Of a DNA stretch of 64,000 bases, positions 37,351 to 49,467 are shown piece by piece. How positions within the stretch are numbered: position 1 is the stretch's first letter; the number at the start of each line of letters is the position of its first letter. Made by a program: the position numbers and the translations under genes. Origin of the DNA: Nissolia schottii (taxonomy: Eukaryota > Streptophyta > Magnoliopsida > Fabales > Fabaceae); assembly GCA_003254905.1 (NCBI GenBank), contig QANU01001671.1, positions 1,068,362 to 1,132,361 on the forward strand, in the 5' to 3' direction. The notes under the pieces were generated by a model that saw only the letters and a program-made list of their open reading frames with translations, did not search any database and had not been told where the DNA came from.

Positions 37351-37705
37351 GAAAAGAAAGGCAGGGAAGCAGAACCAAGAAACCAGCTAGGATGTCATGT
37401 CCTCTATCCACTAGCCCTAGCTAGCTAGTAGTAGTACTTTATAGGAACACACCACAATAATTATTCCTTTATATGAGATCATCCGTGACATCATTACCCC
37501 GACAAGCAGCGGATGATCCAACCACAGGAATCTGATACACGTGTCAACATCTCCAGCGCCCAATGTCCATATATTTTCACCAAAACCCTCACCCTCACCC
37601 TCAAGCGCACAGAATTTGTCTTTGGTTTCCGAGAATCGTCATAATCATCAAAATTGAGAGAGAAGAAGAAGCAAGCACAGGGCTGGGTGGAATAGTTCGG
37701 AAATA

Positions 37706-40437
37706 ATGGCTGCTGCAACAAGTGTGATGGAGGCAGAGCGAGACAAGTACAGAACGATAAACTTTGAGGAAACAGAGCTGAGGCTGGGGCTGCCGCTGAC
37801 GCTGAGCGCGGGAAATAATGATCAATTAGGGGATCATCAGATCAAGAACAGCTTCGCAGCAACAACGGGAGGGAAGAGAGTCTTTTCGGACACCACGACC
37901 AGCAATAGTGTTGATTTGAAGCTTAATCTTTCTTCTTCAAACTCCGATCATCGTGACAAGGCTAATAAAGAGAACAATAGCACTACTGCTGCTGCTTCTA
38001 CTAGTACTGCATCTCCTCCTCCTCCTCCTGCTCCTGCTAACGACCCTGCGAAGCCACCTGCTGCCAAGTATGTTCCAATTCCACCTCTTCCTCTCTATTT
38101 TATTAATTCTCTACTATATGGTACTGCATGCCTCTGTTTTATAATAGAATATTTGGACTGTGGCTTGCATGTTTCCTTTTTTTGCACATGACATGTTTAG
38201 CAAAAATTATGTGACCCGATTGTGCTTCAACATTTATGATTGTAGTAGGCGTTAGTGGAAGTTATATGAATTTAGGGGGGAACGGTATCTTTTTTCATTT
38301 AATCAAACTATAATATACGAACTATAATTGTGTCATGTTGTTTGCTTTTGTGTTTCGTGCATCTACATGCTGTTTTTTATAGGTCTTATGTGCTGAAAAT
38401 TGGCCGGTCTTGTGTAATTTTTTTTATTTTTTTTTATTTTTTTTAAAACAACAATAACAAGTCAGTCTGGCTCCATGAATTACTTTATGTGTATCTCTTA
38501 AACTAAAAGTGAAGATGAAGAAGAAGAAAAGAAGCTACAAGTCCATATTGTCTGATCTGCAACCCCTACAATATATAGAATTGTAGATTTTCTCTGAAGC
38601 AATTTATAGGGCAGAAGACAGATAATAGATCAGGGCTTTAGTAGTACCAAGAATTTGATGGAATTTGTGTTCTATTTGTTAGCGTTCTGAAATGATGCGC
38701 TTATTTCATACATGTGTGATAGAGGGTAGGTAAAGTTGGCCTTGTTTAGAGATTTCAAGAGTTCTGAAGCAAATTAGGGGAGGATTATTCTTGGATTAAT
38801 CACATCGCTTTGAATATTTTAATCCACTTATAAGACAAACTAGTTTCAACTTTCAAGTTTTCCGGTGGTTAATTATTATTGACTATACCCGTCATCGGAG
38901 AACTTGATATTTGACCTAGACTAGGCCTCAGTTGCAAAGCATGTTTCTAGTTTTGGTAATTGGATTAGAAAGTTAAAAATGGCGATGTAATTATGGAATT
39001 AGCGATCCAGGTTTTGAGGGGAAAAGTAAGGGAAAAAAAAACATGTCATCTAGATTTTGAGCAAGAAGAGAAAGCATTATTGAGTGATCCAGCTAGGCTG
39101 AGGAGGATCGTTGGATGTCTTTTGCAGATGGCATGGTCCTTTGTCGGGTAGACAATGGAAAAGGACAAGACACACGGAATCTTGCTTTTTCTCAACCACC
39201 CAACATTTTCTTCCAATCAAACCCACCAAAGAATATAATATTAATGAAAAAGAAAAGTGAAAAAACGATAGACCACGGCGCCTCTCCTCTCCTCTCCTGT
39301 CACCTAACACACTACACAACAAGCCCCTCTCTCCCTCTAATATTATTATTCTATTAATAACTCCAAAGTCGTGTGGCCACGTGCCACCACACACACAATT
39401 ATTGCGTAGCGAATGTATAGTTCCCCAAGTTAACCATAATGTATTACTAAAGCAAAAATTTGTGGAGTCAATTGAAACCATGGGTACTTCTTCCTTTAAA
39501 TTTAGAATATTAATAAAAAGAGTAGTAGAGAGTAAATGAAAAAAAAAAGGGGAGTAGGAATAAAAAGAATGATATTATTCCTAATAAAATAATAAATTTT
39601 ATCTAATAAAATCTTAAATGAATTAGTTAGCATAGCACAGTTCAAATCATAGGATAATATCATTATTTTCCAACAATATTATCTATATCAATGATTACAT
39701 TCAATTTTGTATTAATGAAAGTGATTGTGTAAGTCCAAGTAATTAACGAATGCTGAAATTGCAGGGCACAAGTGGTGGGTTGGCCACCAGTACGATCATT
39801 CAGGAAGAACATCGTCAGCGCTCAAAGGAGCAACAACAACGACGGAGCAGCAGAAAAGGCCACCGCGGCCACAGCCACAACGAGCGCCGCCGCCAGCAAT
39901 AACAGCAGCGGCACAGCAGCATTCGTGAAGGTGAGCATGGACGGTGCACCATACCTCCGGAAGGTGGACCTGAAGCTGTACAAGAGCTACCAAAAGCTGT
40001 CCGACGCGCTGACCGACATGTTCAGCTCCTTCACCATTGGGTCCCACGGCACCGTGAAGGACTTCATGAACGAGAGCAAGCTCATCGATCTCTTGAACGG
40101 CTCTGATTACGTCCCTACCTATCAAGACAGAGACGGTGACTGGATGCTCGTCGGTGACGTGCCATGGGAGTAAGTGTAGCCTCCTTATTAATTTGCTATT
40201 CTTCTTAATTTGTTCAGTTGATGCTTACCGAATTAAGATAATTTTAATTAATTACAGAATGTTCGTGGAATCATGCAAGCGCCTTCGCATAATGAAGGGG
40301 TCAGAGGCAATTGGGCTAGGTTAGTACTAGTAGTTGCATGATCCAAATTAATTGACTAGTATATTTTTTTGACCATAAATGTTAATTGCTGTTTTACAGC
40401 GCCGAGAGCAGTGGAAAAGTGCAAGAACCGAAGCTGA
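37706..40437 (+). CDS. Aux/IAA auxin-responsive repressor (IAA7/14/16/17 clade)
   Basis: Nuclear repressor that binds auxin response factors and recruits TOPLESS; auxin glues it to TIR1/AFB F-box proteins for degradation. Exons 37706-38067, 39765-40169, 40258-40319 and 40400-40437 give 288 residues. Domain I is TELRLGLPL (23-31) with the EAR pattern LxLxL at 25-29. The degron [13 protein letters not shown] (124-136) is intact. The PB1 domain (III/IV) runs from about 174, with the basic-face Lys176 in FVKVSMDG and the acidic OPCA stretch [11 protein letters not shown] (242-252). The C terminus [14 protein letters not shown] is typical of the IAA7/14/17 group. The linker between I and II is unusually Ala/Ser/Pro-rich, with homopolymeric runs ([16 protein letters not shown]). 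Intron 1 is 1.7 kb. All key residues are present. Confidence 0.95.
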
Positions 40438-43288
40438 AGTCAAAATTTCCCAGTCAACAAATTTGCTCGCTTTCTCGTTGGCGCTTGACCCAAGTCGTCT
40501 TTAGTATAGGAGTTATATAATGTGTCTATACCTACCCTTTTTTCTTTTTTCCTTTTTTTTTTCTCCTAATTTTCTTGTATGTGTATTACTCCTATGATAT
40601 ATGTATATGAGAAAACAGTTGGAAATTTGTGAGGGACCATAGAACATGTTTATACGAGCCCGTTGTCGTTTCTCGGTGAAAAAAAATGTGACATTGTCTG
40701 TCGTTGGTATCCTTTGTCCATTACAATAATAATTAATGTCAACGTTTATAGTTGTACGTAATTAAGCATGCATTTATACAGTATATACACGTATAACTTG
40801 CAACTTGCAAGCCGCATATATATACACACATATATACATGTATATATATATATATACACACGATTATTAAATTCTTACGAGTTTACGATTTTATTACACA
40901 AAACAAGTTAACATTCATTTAAATTCTTTTTTTTTGTAAACTAGTATGAGTTTAAGTAAACTCTTAATTTTACTAGCTAGTTTACGAGTTAAAATTTACT
41001 TACGAGTTTATAAGTTTACCTCAAGATGTATAAATTTAGTAAATTTTTTAAATAGTTAGTTGACTTTGTGTGTGTTAGACAATATCTATTGAGTTTACTA
41101 AGTCGATTTTATATATTTATCATAATTGAGTTATGTTTTATCAAACTATAAAGTAATATTTGTACAAAATAAAGTATGACATAACTAAGTGTCATGCATT
41201 AAGATATATTTTATGATATTTATTTATTTATTTTAAAGTTAACATTATTCAATGTCAATTATGAATATAAAATTTAATCATGTTTAATTCCTAATTATAT
41301 TGCTTATAACTTATATTTTTTACATATGTAAACTCTTAGAAGTTTACATGTCAAGTTTACTAGGTCTCCATGAATTTACTTAAACTTTCGAGTTTGACCA
41401 GATGTTATTTATATATATATTTCTTAAGCATTGTAACGTGGCCTTATCTATCAAATTATTAGGGAGATTGGTGGAGGAAGCCAATATATACGTGAGTGTA
41501 TAAATAAATGGTGGATGTTAAAATATTTTAGTAAATACATATTAATTAATTTATTTATTTTTAATAATTTTTACAATTAAATTTATTAAATTTTGTTATT
41601 ATTTTATGTTTTATATGATCATAAATATTTAAAAAGTTAACTTATAAAATATTTAGAGATTTGTGAACCATTTGAATTTATCATGCATCTTTCTACAAAT
41701 ATTACATTAAAAAATATTAATTTATCACGTTAAATCATATAATCTAACAATATATTATATTAAATTATAAAATAATAACAAAATTTAATTAATTTAATTA
41801 TAAAAATTATTAAAAATAAATAAATTAAGTAATATAATATATTTATTTCATAAAATAGGAAGCAACCACCAATATATAATATGCATATATAGATCCGTGA
41901 GTATGGAGATAAGGCGGGGCAGACATGACCATGTGCTTCATGCAGCAGCCTTCAGTGAGGGTTCCACTAATTTATTACACATGTCCCTCTTTCTTTCCTG
42001 GCCTTTCCTCCCTGTCTCATCTCAAGGTATCGCATCTTCCTTTCTAGTTAAGGACAAAAATGAAATAATGCATTATGAAAGCAATTATATGTTACAAAAA
42101 ATTCACGAACTTTTTATTGAAACTACTGTTTGTTACATCTTTCAGTAAGCGAATATGTGGGCCATCATCTTGCATTAGTGAGCTCTAAGTGAGAGCAGTG
42201 ACCAGAGGTCAGGTGAGTTGTAAGTAAAATAGAGTTGTACTTCTAATCAGAATTACAGTTTTTAATCTATCTCCTTTTAAATTTTACAAGAATAAGAATG
42301 TACTTGATAAAAATGTAATATAACGACTATTTTGTTGTAAAATATTAAATAAACTAGTTTAGTACATGTGATATGTATATACATTATTTTATTTTATTTA
42401 TATAAATCATGGGTCAAATAGAATAAGTTTAGTGAAATTTTAAATTTGAATGAAAAAAAAATTAATAGAATTTAGTGAAAATAATTTAGGCCAAAAAATT
42501 CCCTTCAAAATTAGTGGTGAAAAAAACTATGTGTTTTAGTTAACAAAGTAATTCAAAAATTGAAGTAATATATGTTGAAAAATTATCCCATTTTTGTTGG
42601 TAAAGAAATTTTTTTAAAAAAATTTACTTTGGTAAAGAAAAATTATCCCATTTGAAAACTAATTTGTAATATTCTTAATTTTCTTTGTCGGATACATAAA
42701 TTTCAGAATTTCAAGGAAAATCCAAATTAATGGGCCTTAGCTCGAGTTTCTATTAGTAAGTAGAGCCTAAGGAGGTTCATAGCGTACACGTTTGGATCAT
42801 TCTGTGTGTTTGCAGCTTTGAGTAATCCGTATGCATGGTAATGAGAAATCCGTAGCCCGCTCGGATAGTCCTTTCCTTTTCTTTTTTTTTCTTCTTTTTT
42901 TTTAACCTTTTAAAAGTTAAAGGTTATATTTTTATTTTTTTATTTAGTTTATCTATATAACTTATTATTTTTTAAATAGTTAATTTTAATATTTTTTATA
43001 ATTTAAAATATTTAAATTAAAAAAAACATTTTTTAACTATTTAAAAGAAATATTGTGTTTTTATACAAAATAACTCGGTCATAAGTTACTTCTAAAAAAA
43101 AATTGTGATAAACTCCTTTTAACTTATATCCAAACGGGTCCTTTGATGTTTTTGAAGTATTTTAATGTGTTTCAGGAATATTTTCAACTATTTATTTCAA
43201 TTTATAAAGTTTAAAAAATAAAAAGAATATTCTTATTTTGATGTAGAGACAATGTAAATATTTTTACACGGTAATCCAATCAATTTGG
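40438..43288. other. Spacer downstream of Aux/IAA
   Basis: Holds the 3' untranslated region, AT/AC microsatellites (40806-40862), a region with repeated ACGAGTTTA/TAAACTCxT motifs in both orientations (40870-41405, probably an old MITE), and the AT-rich foldback at 41467-41873. The frame 41897-42148 begins at GTG and shows no motif; not called. Confidence 0.5.
41467..41873. mobile_element. AT-rich foldback MITE, copy 3
   Basis: The ends ATTGGTGG (41467-41474) and CCACCAAT (41866-41873) are inverted repeats. Long internal arms at 41546-41608 and 41768-41829 are about 62 bp and nearly perfect inverted copies (core TTATTTATTTTTAATAATTT). No coding content. Confidence 0.6.
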
Positions 43289-43558
43289 GTCTATTTGGAT
43301 TGACTTAAATTTTTTTATCTTACTTAAAATTTTTTATCTTAGTTATATTTTTAAGTATGACTTTTTTTTGAGAAATTCAATTTAAAAATACAATGTGATT
43401 TTACTAAAAATCACACATTCTTCCACTTTTTTAAGTAGTAGAACATTCCAAACTTAAAAAAAAAGATATTTTACATTGTTTTAAAATTATTTTTTTAAAT
43501 TGTATCTCAACACTTTCTATTTTTTTAAGTGTTTTTTTAGAAGTCCATCCAAACGGAC
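43289..43558. mobile_element. MITE with GTCYRTTTGGAT termini
   Basis: Starts GTCTATTTGGATTGACTT and ends with the complement of GTCCGTTTGGATGGACTT (14 of 18 matching). The interior is AT-rich with complementary TTTTTAAGTA motifs near each end. The 270-bp size and non-coding content fit a MITE. No clear target duplication. Confidence 0.5.
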
Positions 43559-44385
43559 AATTTATTTTATTTAGATAACATTTTAAGTAGTGTGTGCAAT
43601 AATCAATTATATATGCTATTGTGTTAGTATGTGATTAAATAATAATGTAAAACTATTTCACACTATATTCTAATTAAATCCAAAAAAAAAAAAGAAATCA
43701 ATACTAATGATATTTTTTGAACTCACATTAAACATGCTTCAAAAATATGTTAGAATTTCTGCATGGTAATTACTACTACTGAAAAACCTGTGGGTTACCT
43801 TAATCAATTTTGACCATCTTAAAAGTAAAAGTTTCACATTTGAGACTTAAGAATTGATTATAGCCATCTCAAAATAAAAACTAAATACACTAAAATGTTA
43901 GCTTTGTTGGATTTAAAATGGGGGAGAGAACCTAAGATCTAATGTTATTTTGGATTTAAAATGGTGAGAGAACCTAAGATCTAATGTTATTCAAACTAAC
44001 AAATTAAATGAAAAATATATCAACATATTAAACGCCACATTTTAATTTAAATTATTAATTCAATAAATTTATAAATCATCTCTAATATATAATTTTTATT
44101 TAATCTATCATTTATTAAAATAAAACTTTATATCTACACCTAAAATTTAACAATTTTTTAATTTTATTTTTGGCTTTCCAACTGCCTCCATTCAGAATTT
44201 AGATTTTAGATTTTATATTTTATAGTACACAGAAATTGGTCAGTGGAAGAGTTCATGAAGGAGGAAAATTCATGATAGAGCTGGGGCTGTTGAAGCTATG
44301 CTCAACCCGCATGTAGTTGCGAAATTTACGGGGACAGTCAGTCAAACCCATAATACTTTCTCGTCTTAACAAAATATATATACAT

Positions 44386-44419
<34 letters not shown>

Positions 44420-45127
44420 TATATAAATGATTAGGATGTTATTCATATAATTTTGAGCAATTGTTACACTATGTAATAATTGTTTAATTTTTTTGAAAAA
44501 TTGACCATTATATTGAAAGTTTATATTTTAAGGGACGTTTATTTTGAGATACAAAATTTCATTATCAAGAATCACATTCTGTGATATTTAAGAATGTCAT
44601 TATCCAGTATCATAAAAAACTTATTTATTTCACAAATAAAATTCTTGTTTTTTTTAAAATTTCAATAAATAAATTACAAATATGTTTGATTGATATTAAT
44701 TTTTAAAATATTTCGCTCATCTAAATTAATTAAATAAGACACTAAAAAGATAAAATAAAGTTAAAGCAATTTTTATATCATTATAACAAAAGATAATTAA
44801 CATCAACATAAACATAACAAAAGATAATTATCATAACATTGTTATCGCAAAAAGATACGGGTCAAGAAGAAAGAATTTAGGGAGGAGAATCAAATAACAA
44901 TGAGGATAAATTGATCTTAATTTAATAATAGTGGTGATAAATTAATATTTTTACCCATTAATTTCATTCTCAAGATGCATGAGAATAAAATATTCCCAAC
45001 CGTTGACATAAGACTGAAGAGTGAGGGTGAATAAATTTTCTAAGAATGATTTATTCCTGAGAATAGATTTTCAAATGTTAAAACAAACTTAAGTATAAAA
45101 AATTCTCACGCTAACATTCTCAGGAAT
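43559..45127. other. AT-rich spacer
   Basis: No gene. About 44520-45120 carries ATTCTCAAGA/TGAGAAT motifs and a GGGACGTTTATTTTGAG start typical of old non-autonomous transposons. A CA/TA microsatellite lies at about 44375-44422. Confidence 0.5.
44375..44422. repeat. (CA)n(TA)n microsatellite
   Basis: Alternating ACACAC followed by TATATA. Confidence 0.9.
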
Positions 45128-46130
45128 TAGGGGTGAACCCGGGTTGTACCCAACCCGCTAACCCGCCAAACCGATCCAATCTGACCCGCTTGGGTCGGGT
45201 TACGAAGGGTCAGACCCGTTAAATCCACTTGGTTAGACGGGTCGAGTCCCGGATTTGAACTCCTAAACCCGACCCAACCCAACCCGGACCTGCATATATA
45301 TATATATATATANNNNNNNNNNNNNNNNNNNNNNNNNNNNNNNNNNNNNNNNNNNNNNNNNNNNNNNNNNNNNNNNNNNNNNNNNNNNNNNNNNNNNNNN
45401 NNNNNNNNNNNNNNNNNNNNNNNNNNNNNNNNNNNNNNNNNNNNNNNNNNNNNNNNNNNNNNNNNNNNNNNNNNNNNNNNNNNNNNNNNNNNNNNNNNNN
45501 NNNNNNNNNNNNNNNNNNNNNNNNNNNNNNNNNNNNNNNNNNNNNNNNNNNNNNNNNNNNNNNNNNNNNNNNNNNNNNNNNNNNNNNNNNNNNNNNNNNN
45601 NNNNNNNNNNNNNNNNNNNNNNNNNNNNNNNNNNNNNNNNNNNNNNNNNNNNNNNNNNNNNNNNNNNNNNNNNNNNNNNNNNNNNNNNNNNNNNNNNNNN
45701 NNNNNNNNNNNNNNNNNNNNNNNNNNNNNNNNNNNNNNNNNNNNNNNNNNNNNNNNNNNNNNNNNNNNNNNNNNNNNNNNNNNNNNNNNNNNNNNNNNNN
45801 NNNNNNNNNNNNNNNNNNNNNNNNNNNNNNNNNNNNNNNNNNNNNNNNNNNNNNNNNNNNNNNNNNNNNNNNNNNNNNNNNNNNNNNNNNNNNNNNNNNN
45901 NNNNNNNNNNNNNNNNNNNNNNNNNNNNNNNNNNNNNNNNNNNNNNNNNNNNNNNNNNNNNNNNNNNNNNNNNNNNNNNNNNNNNNNNNNNNNNNNNNNN
46001 NNNNNNNNNNNNNNCTGAGAATGGATTTGAAAGTACAGGGCTCATTTGAATGTTTTTTTTTTTTTTAAAAAGAGGGCGAGTCACCTGCCGACCCACCTAA
46101 ACTTACCCGACCCGGGTGGGTTGCATACAT
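45128..46130. mobile_element. Second GGGT-rich hAT-like element, interrupted by gap
   Basis: Begins TAGGGGTGAACCCGGGTTG, matching the start type of the element at 3198, and is followed by many ACCCGACCC/GGGTCGGGT motifs. After the gap the same motif class returns (CACCTGCCGACCCACC, TTACCCGACCCGGGTGGG) up to about 46122. The right terminus is not clear. Confidence 0.5.
45313..46014. other. Assembly gap (702 N)
   Basis: A run of N placed directly after a (TA)n tract inside the GGGT-rich repeat. The true length is unknown. Any open frame drawn across it is artificial. Confidence 1.
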
Positions 46131-47990
46131 AAAAGTGTAAGATTTATTTTCAAGTGACAAAAAAAAGTCGCTAACCCCGCATTTTTGTTCTCCATGGAAG
46201 AATCATACTTTCGCATGAGTTATATACTATTGATCATTATTCTCTCTTCATTACATATTTTTTAAGAATAATTAGTAGTATACAACTTATGTGAAATATG
46301 GTTTTTTTTAATGTATGATAAAATAATTTCTTTATTTTTTGTGAATGTAAATGTTAGAGGTTTAGAAATTTGGAATATATAAATAACAGTTCTTCTTTTC
46401 GATATCTAAGTTCGTATTATGGTATTAATACATTATTATATTTGAACGATTATGATTTAATTATAAAATCAAAATGAAAAGCAACTTAAGTTAGTGAGAC
46501 ACATGATTAAATCTTAAATACTAAGATACTAATACGCTTAAATTTTATGGGATTATTTTTCTTTGCAAGAATTAATCCTATATGATTTACAGGCAACAAC
46601 AGGCATGCTGATCGATGTATCGTGCCTTTGAATAGAAAATAACCTATTTTCGTCGCATACAATTACGAAAAGGGAAAATGAAGACAAACTTCATAAGTCA
46701 CATTCTTTGGGAGGACTCGAGAAATTTCAAAGTTCAACCTCCTACAGGGACCGTCATGTCATCAATCACTTAATAATTAATTTACTGTTTTTTTTTTCCT
46801 TCTTCTTCAGTTACATTTAGATTTGAATTCTCGTCTCTAGCTTATTCTGGCAAACAATTTTTGTGTTTTCTATTTTGTTGGTTTTAAAAAAGGAGGATTC
46901 ATTCCTATTAGATTAGTTGGTTGAACAATATATGCTTCCTAATTAATCTTTTGCCTTTTTTAAGATATATACTTAGCTATAATTTTCTGTTTAAGTAAAC
47001 AGTTTAATGGTTATTGCAAAAGCAAATTTAAACCCACATAAATATACATGTCGGCAGAATGGCAAACTGTTGAACATGATTAGTCTTCCAAACAAAAATG
47101 TAAACATAAAACAAAAATGTTACAATCAGACAGTCCAAAACAATTTGTGTGAATTTTGACTAATTCATAACAAGCGATCAACTTCTGTCTAGAAGAGTGA
47201 AGACTTGTTATATTTTTTCAGATTTAATCCTTCCATTGAAGGCAATATTTATGTCCCAAGTTGTTGGATATTCAAATATGAACTACTCTCTCCAGATTTA
47301 AATAATAGTTTGTTTGGTTAGATATTACACTTTTTTTTTGTAAAAAAAAGTTTAAATTTATTTGATATTGATCATTCCATTAGAATTAAGATATGTCTTT
47401 AAATTTTTGAAACACTTATAAAAGTAATTACTCACTAAAGTGAGAATCGAACTCACATATATCTTTTTAAGATATAAGTCATTTTGTTACTAACTGTGTC
47501 GGACAATTTAGTTATAAGCAAATGATCACTTGCTTGATAAATAAAATTCAGAATATTTTCGTAACCTTGTATATGTACGTAATTAGAACTGTCTTTCATT
47601 CTGATTATAGAAAAAGATTTATTAATGAAAAAATGCATGTGCGAATATAAGGGAGAACTTTAACCGCCATTGGATTGATCAATTGCTTCCGTGATTTTCG
47701 TTTCCTTTGTAATCTCACCCGTTGAAATACTAATCCGCAGGTTTCTTACAAAAGATTCTTTGAGCTATTTAGCGTTAGTGATTAGTTATTTCTTCTTCTT
47801 CTTCTTCTTCTTATATTGAAAGTACAATTTAACAGCATTCATTTTCAAAGGCTTTGAATTTTCCTCATAAAGATAAGATGCCAGCACAAGCATGTGTTTT
47901 CTGTCAAGGTAGACCTTCAGGTAAACTCGTCATACTTTTCAAACAAAGCAAAAGGGTGTTTTCATAATTTCACCTTCCTAGACAAATCCC
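46131..47990. other. Spacer upstream of the first PR-4 gene
   Basis: AT-rich, no gene; a (CTT)n microsatellite at about 47789-47812. The last 300 bp are the likely PR-4 promoter. Confidence 0.5.
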
Positions 47991-47998
47991 TATATAAA
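47991..47998 (+). promoter_or_regulatory. TATA box of PR-4 gene A
   Basis: TATATAAA 57 bp upstream of the ATG; the second PR-4 gene has the same octamer in a matching place. Confidence 0.7.
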
Positions 47999-48054
47999 TG
48001 CAAGTGCCTCTAGCGCTTGAAAAACAACTCAGATAAGTGAACATTCACAACAAT

Positions 48055-49143
48055 ATGGCAAAGCTTTTTCTGTTGGTGGCGGTTGCAGTTTGTGTTGTGG
48101 CGGTGGCATCTGCTCAAAGTGCCACAAATGTGAGGGCCACATACAACTTGTACAACCCGGAGCAGCATAACTGGGACTTGAACGCAGTGAGCGCATATTG
48201 CGCTACGTGGGATGCAAACAAGCCCTACTCATGGCGCAGCAAGTATGGCTGGACTGCTTTCTGTGGGCCTGTTGGGCCTACGGGCCAAGCATCCTGTGGC
48301 CGGTGCTTAAGGGTACGTATCCACTTATTTCTTTCTTAAAAAAAAAAAATATATTCCATCAATTAAATTTATTGTCGTGTATGGGATTTTTATATCATTG
48401 ATATGAGGTTAGTCTCATATATAGTATAAACTATAAATAAATTAATAGTGAAAAATTATATTTAATAACATTTACAAAAAAATTTAAGTGAAAAAATCCA
48501 TATACTATTTTTACACGAATATATAGTAGATTTTCTAGTGTAAAATTTTCAGATCAACTTATCATGCCTCGAATTTTACCGTAGATTAAGAAAGTGAGTC
48601 TTTGCCTAAGTTCCACAAGAAAACATGATATATGTTTTTATATATATGAAATGATCTATGTCCTACACCAAAAAGTAAATAAATGAAGTTTACTTTTTAT
48701 TTTTAAGGATTGAACTTTCACTTCTGTCTTTTGATCAGCATGATCATCTCGACCTCTGCACGTTATACTGATAATATTATATCATTGTAACAAATATACC
48801 TAACTACCATTCGAACAAATTTTTGGAGCAAAATAGGAATAAAAAAAGAATTTATTGACAAGTGGCGCTATTAGATTTGTTAGGGAGAATATAATATTTA
48901 GGATGATACAAGGTAGATGAAGGAAGGACTTAATTAAAACACATAGTATGTTGGTGTTTGTTGCACATGCAGGTGACAAACACAAGAACAAACGCTCAAC
49001 AAACAGTGAGGATTGTTGATCAGTGCAGCAACGGTGGCCTGGATTTGGACATCGGACCGTTCAAGAAGCTGGACACCGATGGTAACGGGATCGCTCAAGG
49101 ACACCTTACAGTCAACTATGACTTTGTTGACTGCGGTGATTAA
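48055..49143 (+). CDS. PR4: PR-4 (barwin-domain) pathogenesis-related protein, gene A
   Basis: Secreted class II PR-4 defence protein; relatives bind chitin-type glycans weakly and some are RNases. Exons 48055-48312 and 48973-49143 give 142 residues. The signal peptide [20 protein letters not shown] (1-20) is followed by the mature barwin domain starting [10 protein letters not shown]. All six domain cysteines are present (YCATWD, FCGP, SCGRC, DQCSN, VDCGD), and there is no hevein domain, hence class II. The family His at mature position 11 (wheatwin numbering) is Asn31 here, while the C-terminal His130 (QGHLTVNY) is kept. The frame is open five codons further upstream but begins with GTG, so the ATG is the start. 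Tandem paralogue of the gene at 51163. Confidence 0.93.
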
Positions 49144-49427
49144 GCTACTTATAAGTATGCATGTATGTAATGTAAGCTAGCAGAATTGATTCCTGCTGGT
49201 TATAAATAACAAAAGGAATAAAGCACAGTGCAGGTGCTTTAATTTCTGAATGGTGATATATAATAAATAAGTGATTGCGTTACTACTGTTGGAATGGAAG
49301 GGATAATTGCAGTGTGGATTGCTTAATTTGGAGTACCATTCACCATTGCGCGTAACGACGCAAGTGTATTGCTTATATTTGAATGCGGGTCTAACAAACA
49401 TTAACACTGATACTATAAGTTTAAAAT

Positions 49428-49467
<40 letters not shown>

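Noticed and set aside
37953-38144. Leucine-run frame
   Set aside because: Out-of-frame reading of the CTG/CCT-rich Aux/IAA exon 1.
41897-42148. 83-codon plus-strand frame
   Set aside because: Begins at GTG, no family resemblance, isolated in repeat-rich spacer.
45263-46096. 277-codon open frame on the minus strand
   Set aside because: It consists almost entirely of the N gap; artificial.
48037-48054. Extension of PR-4 A
   Set aside because: Begins with GTG, not ATG, and lies upstream of the signal peptide.
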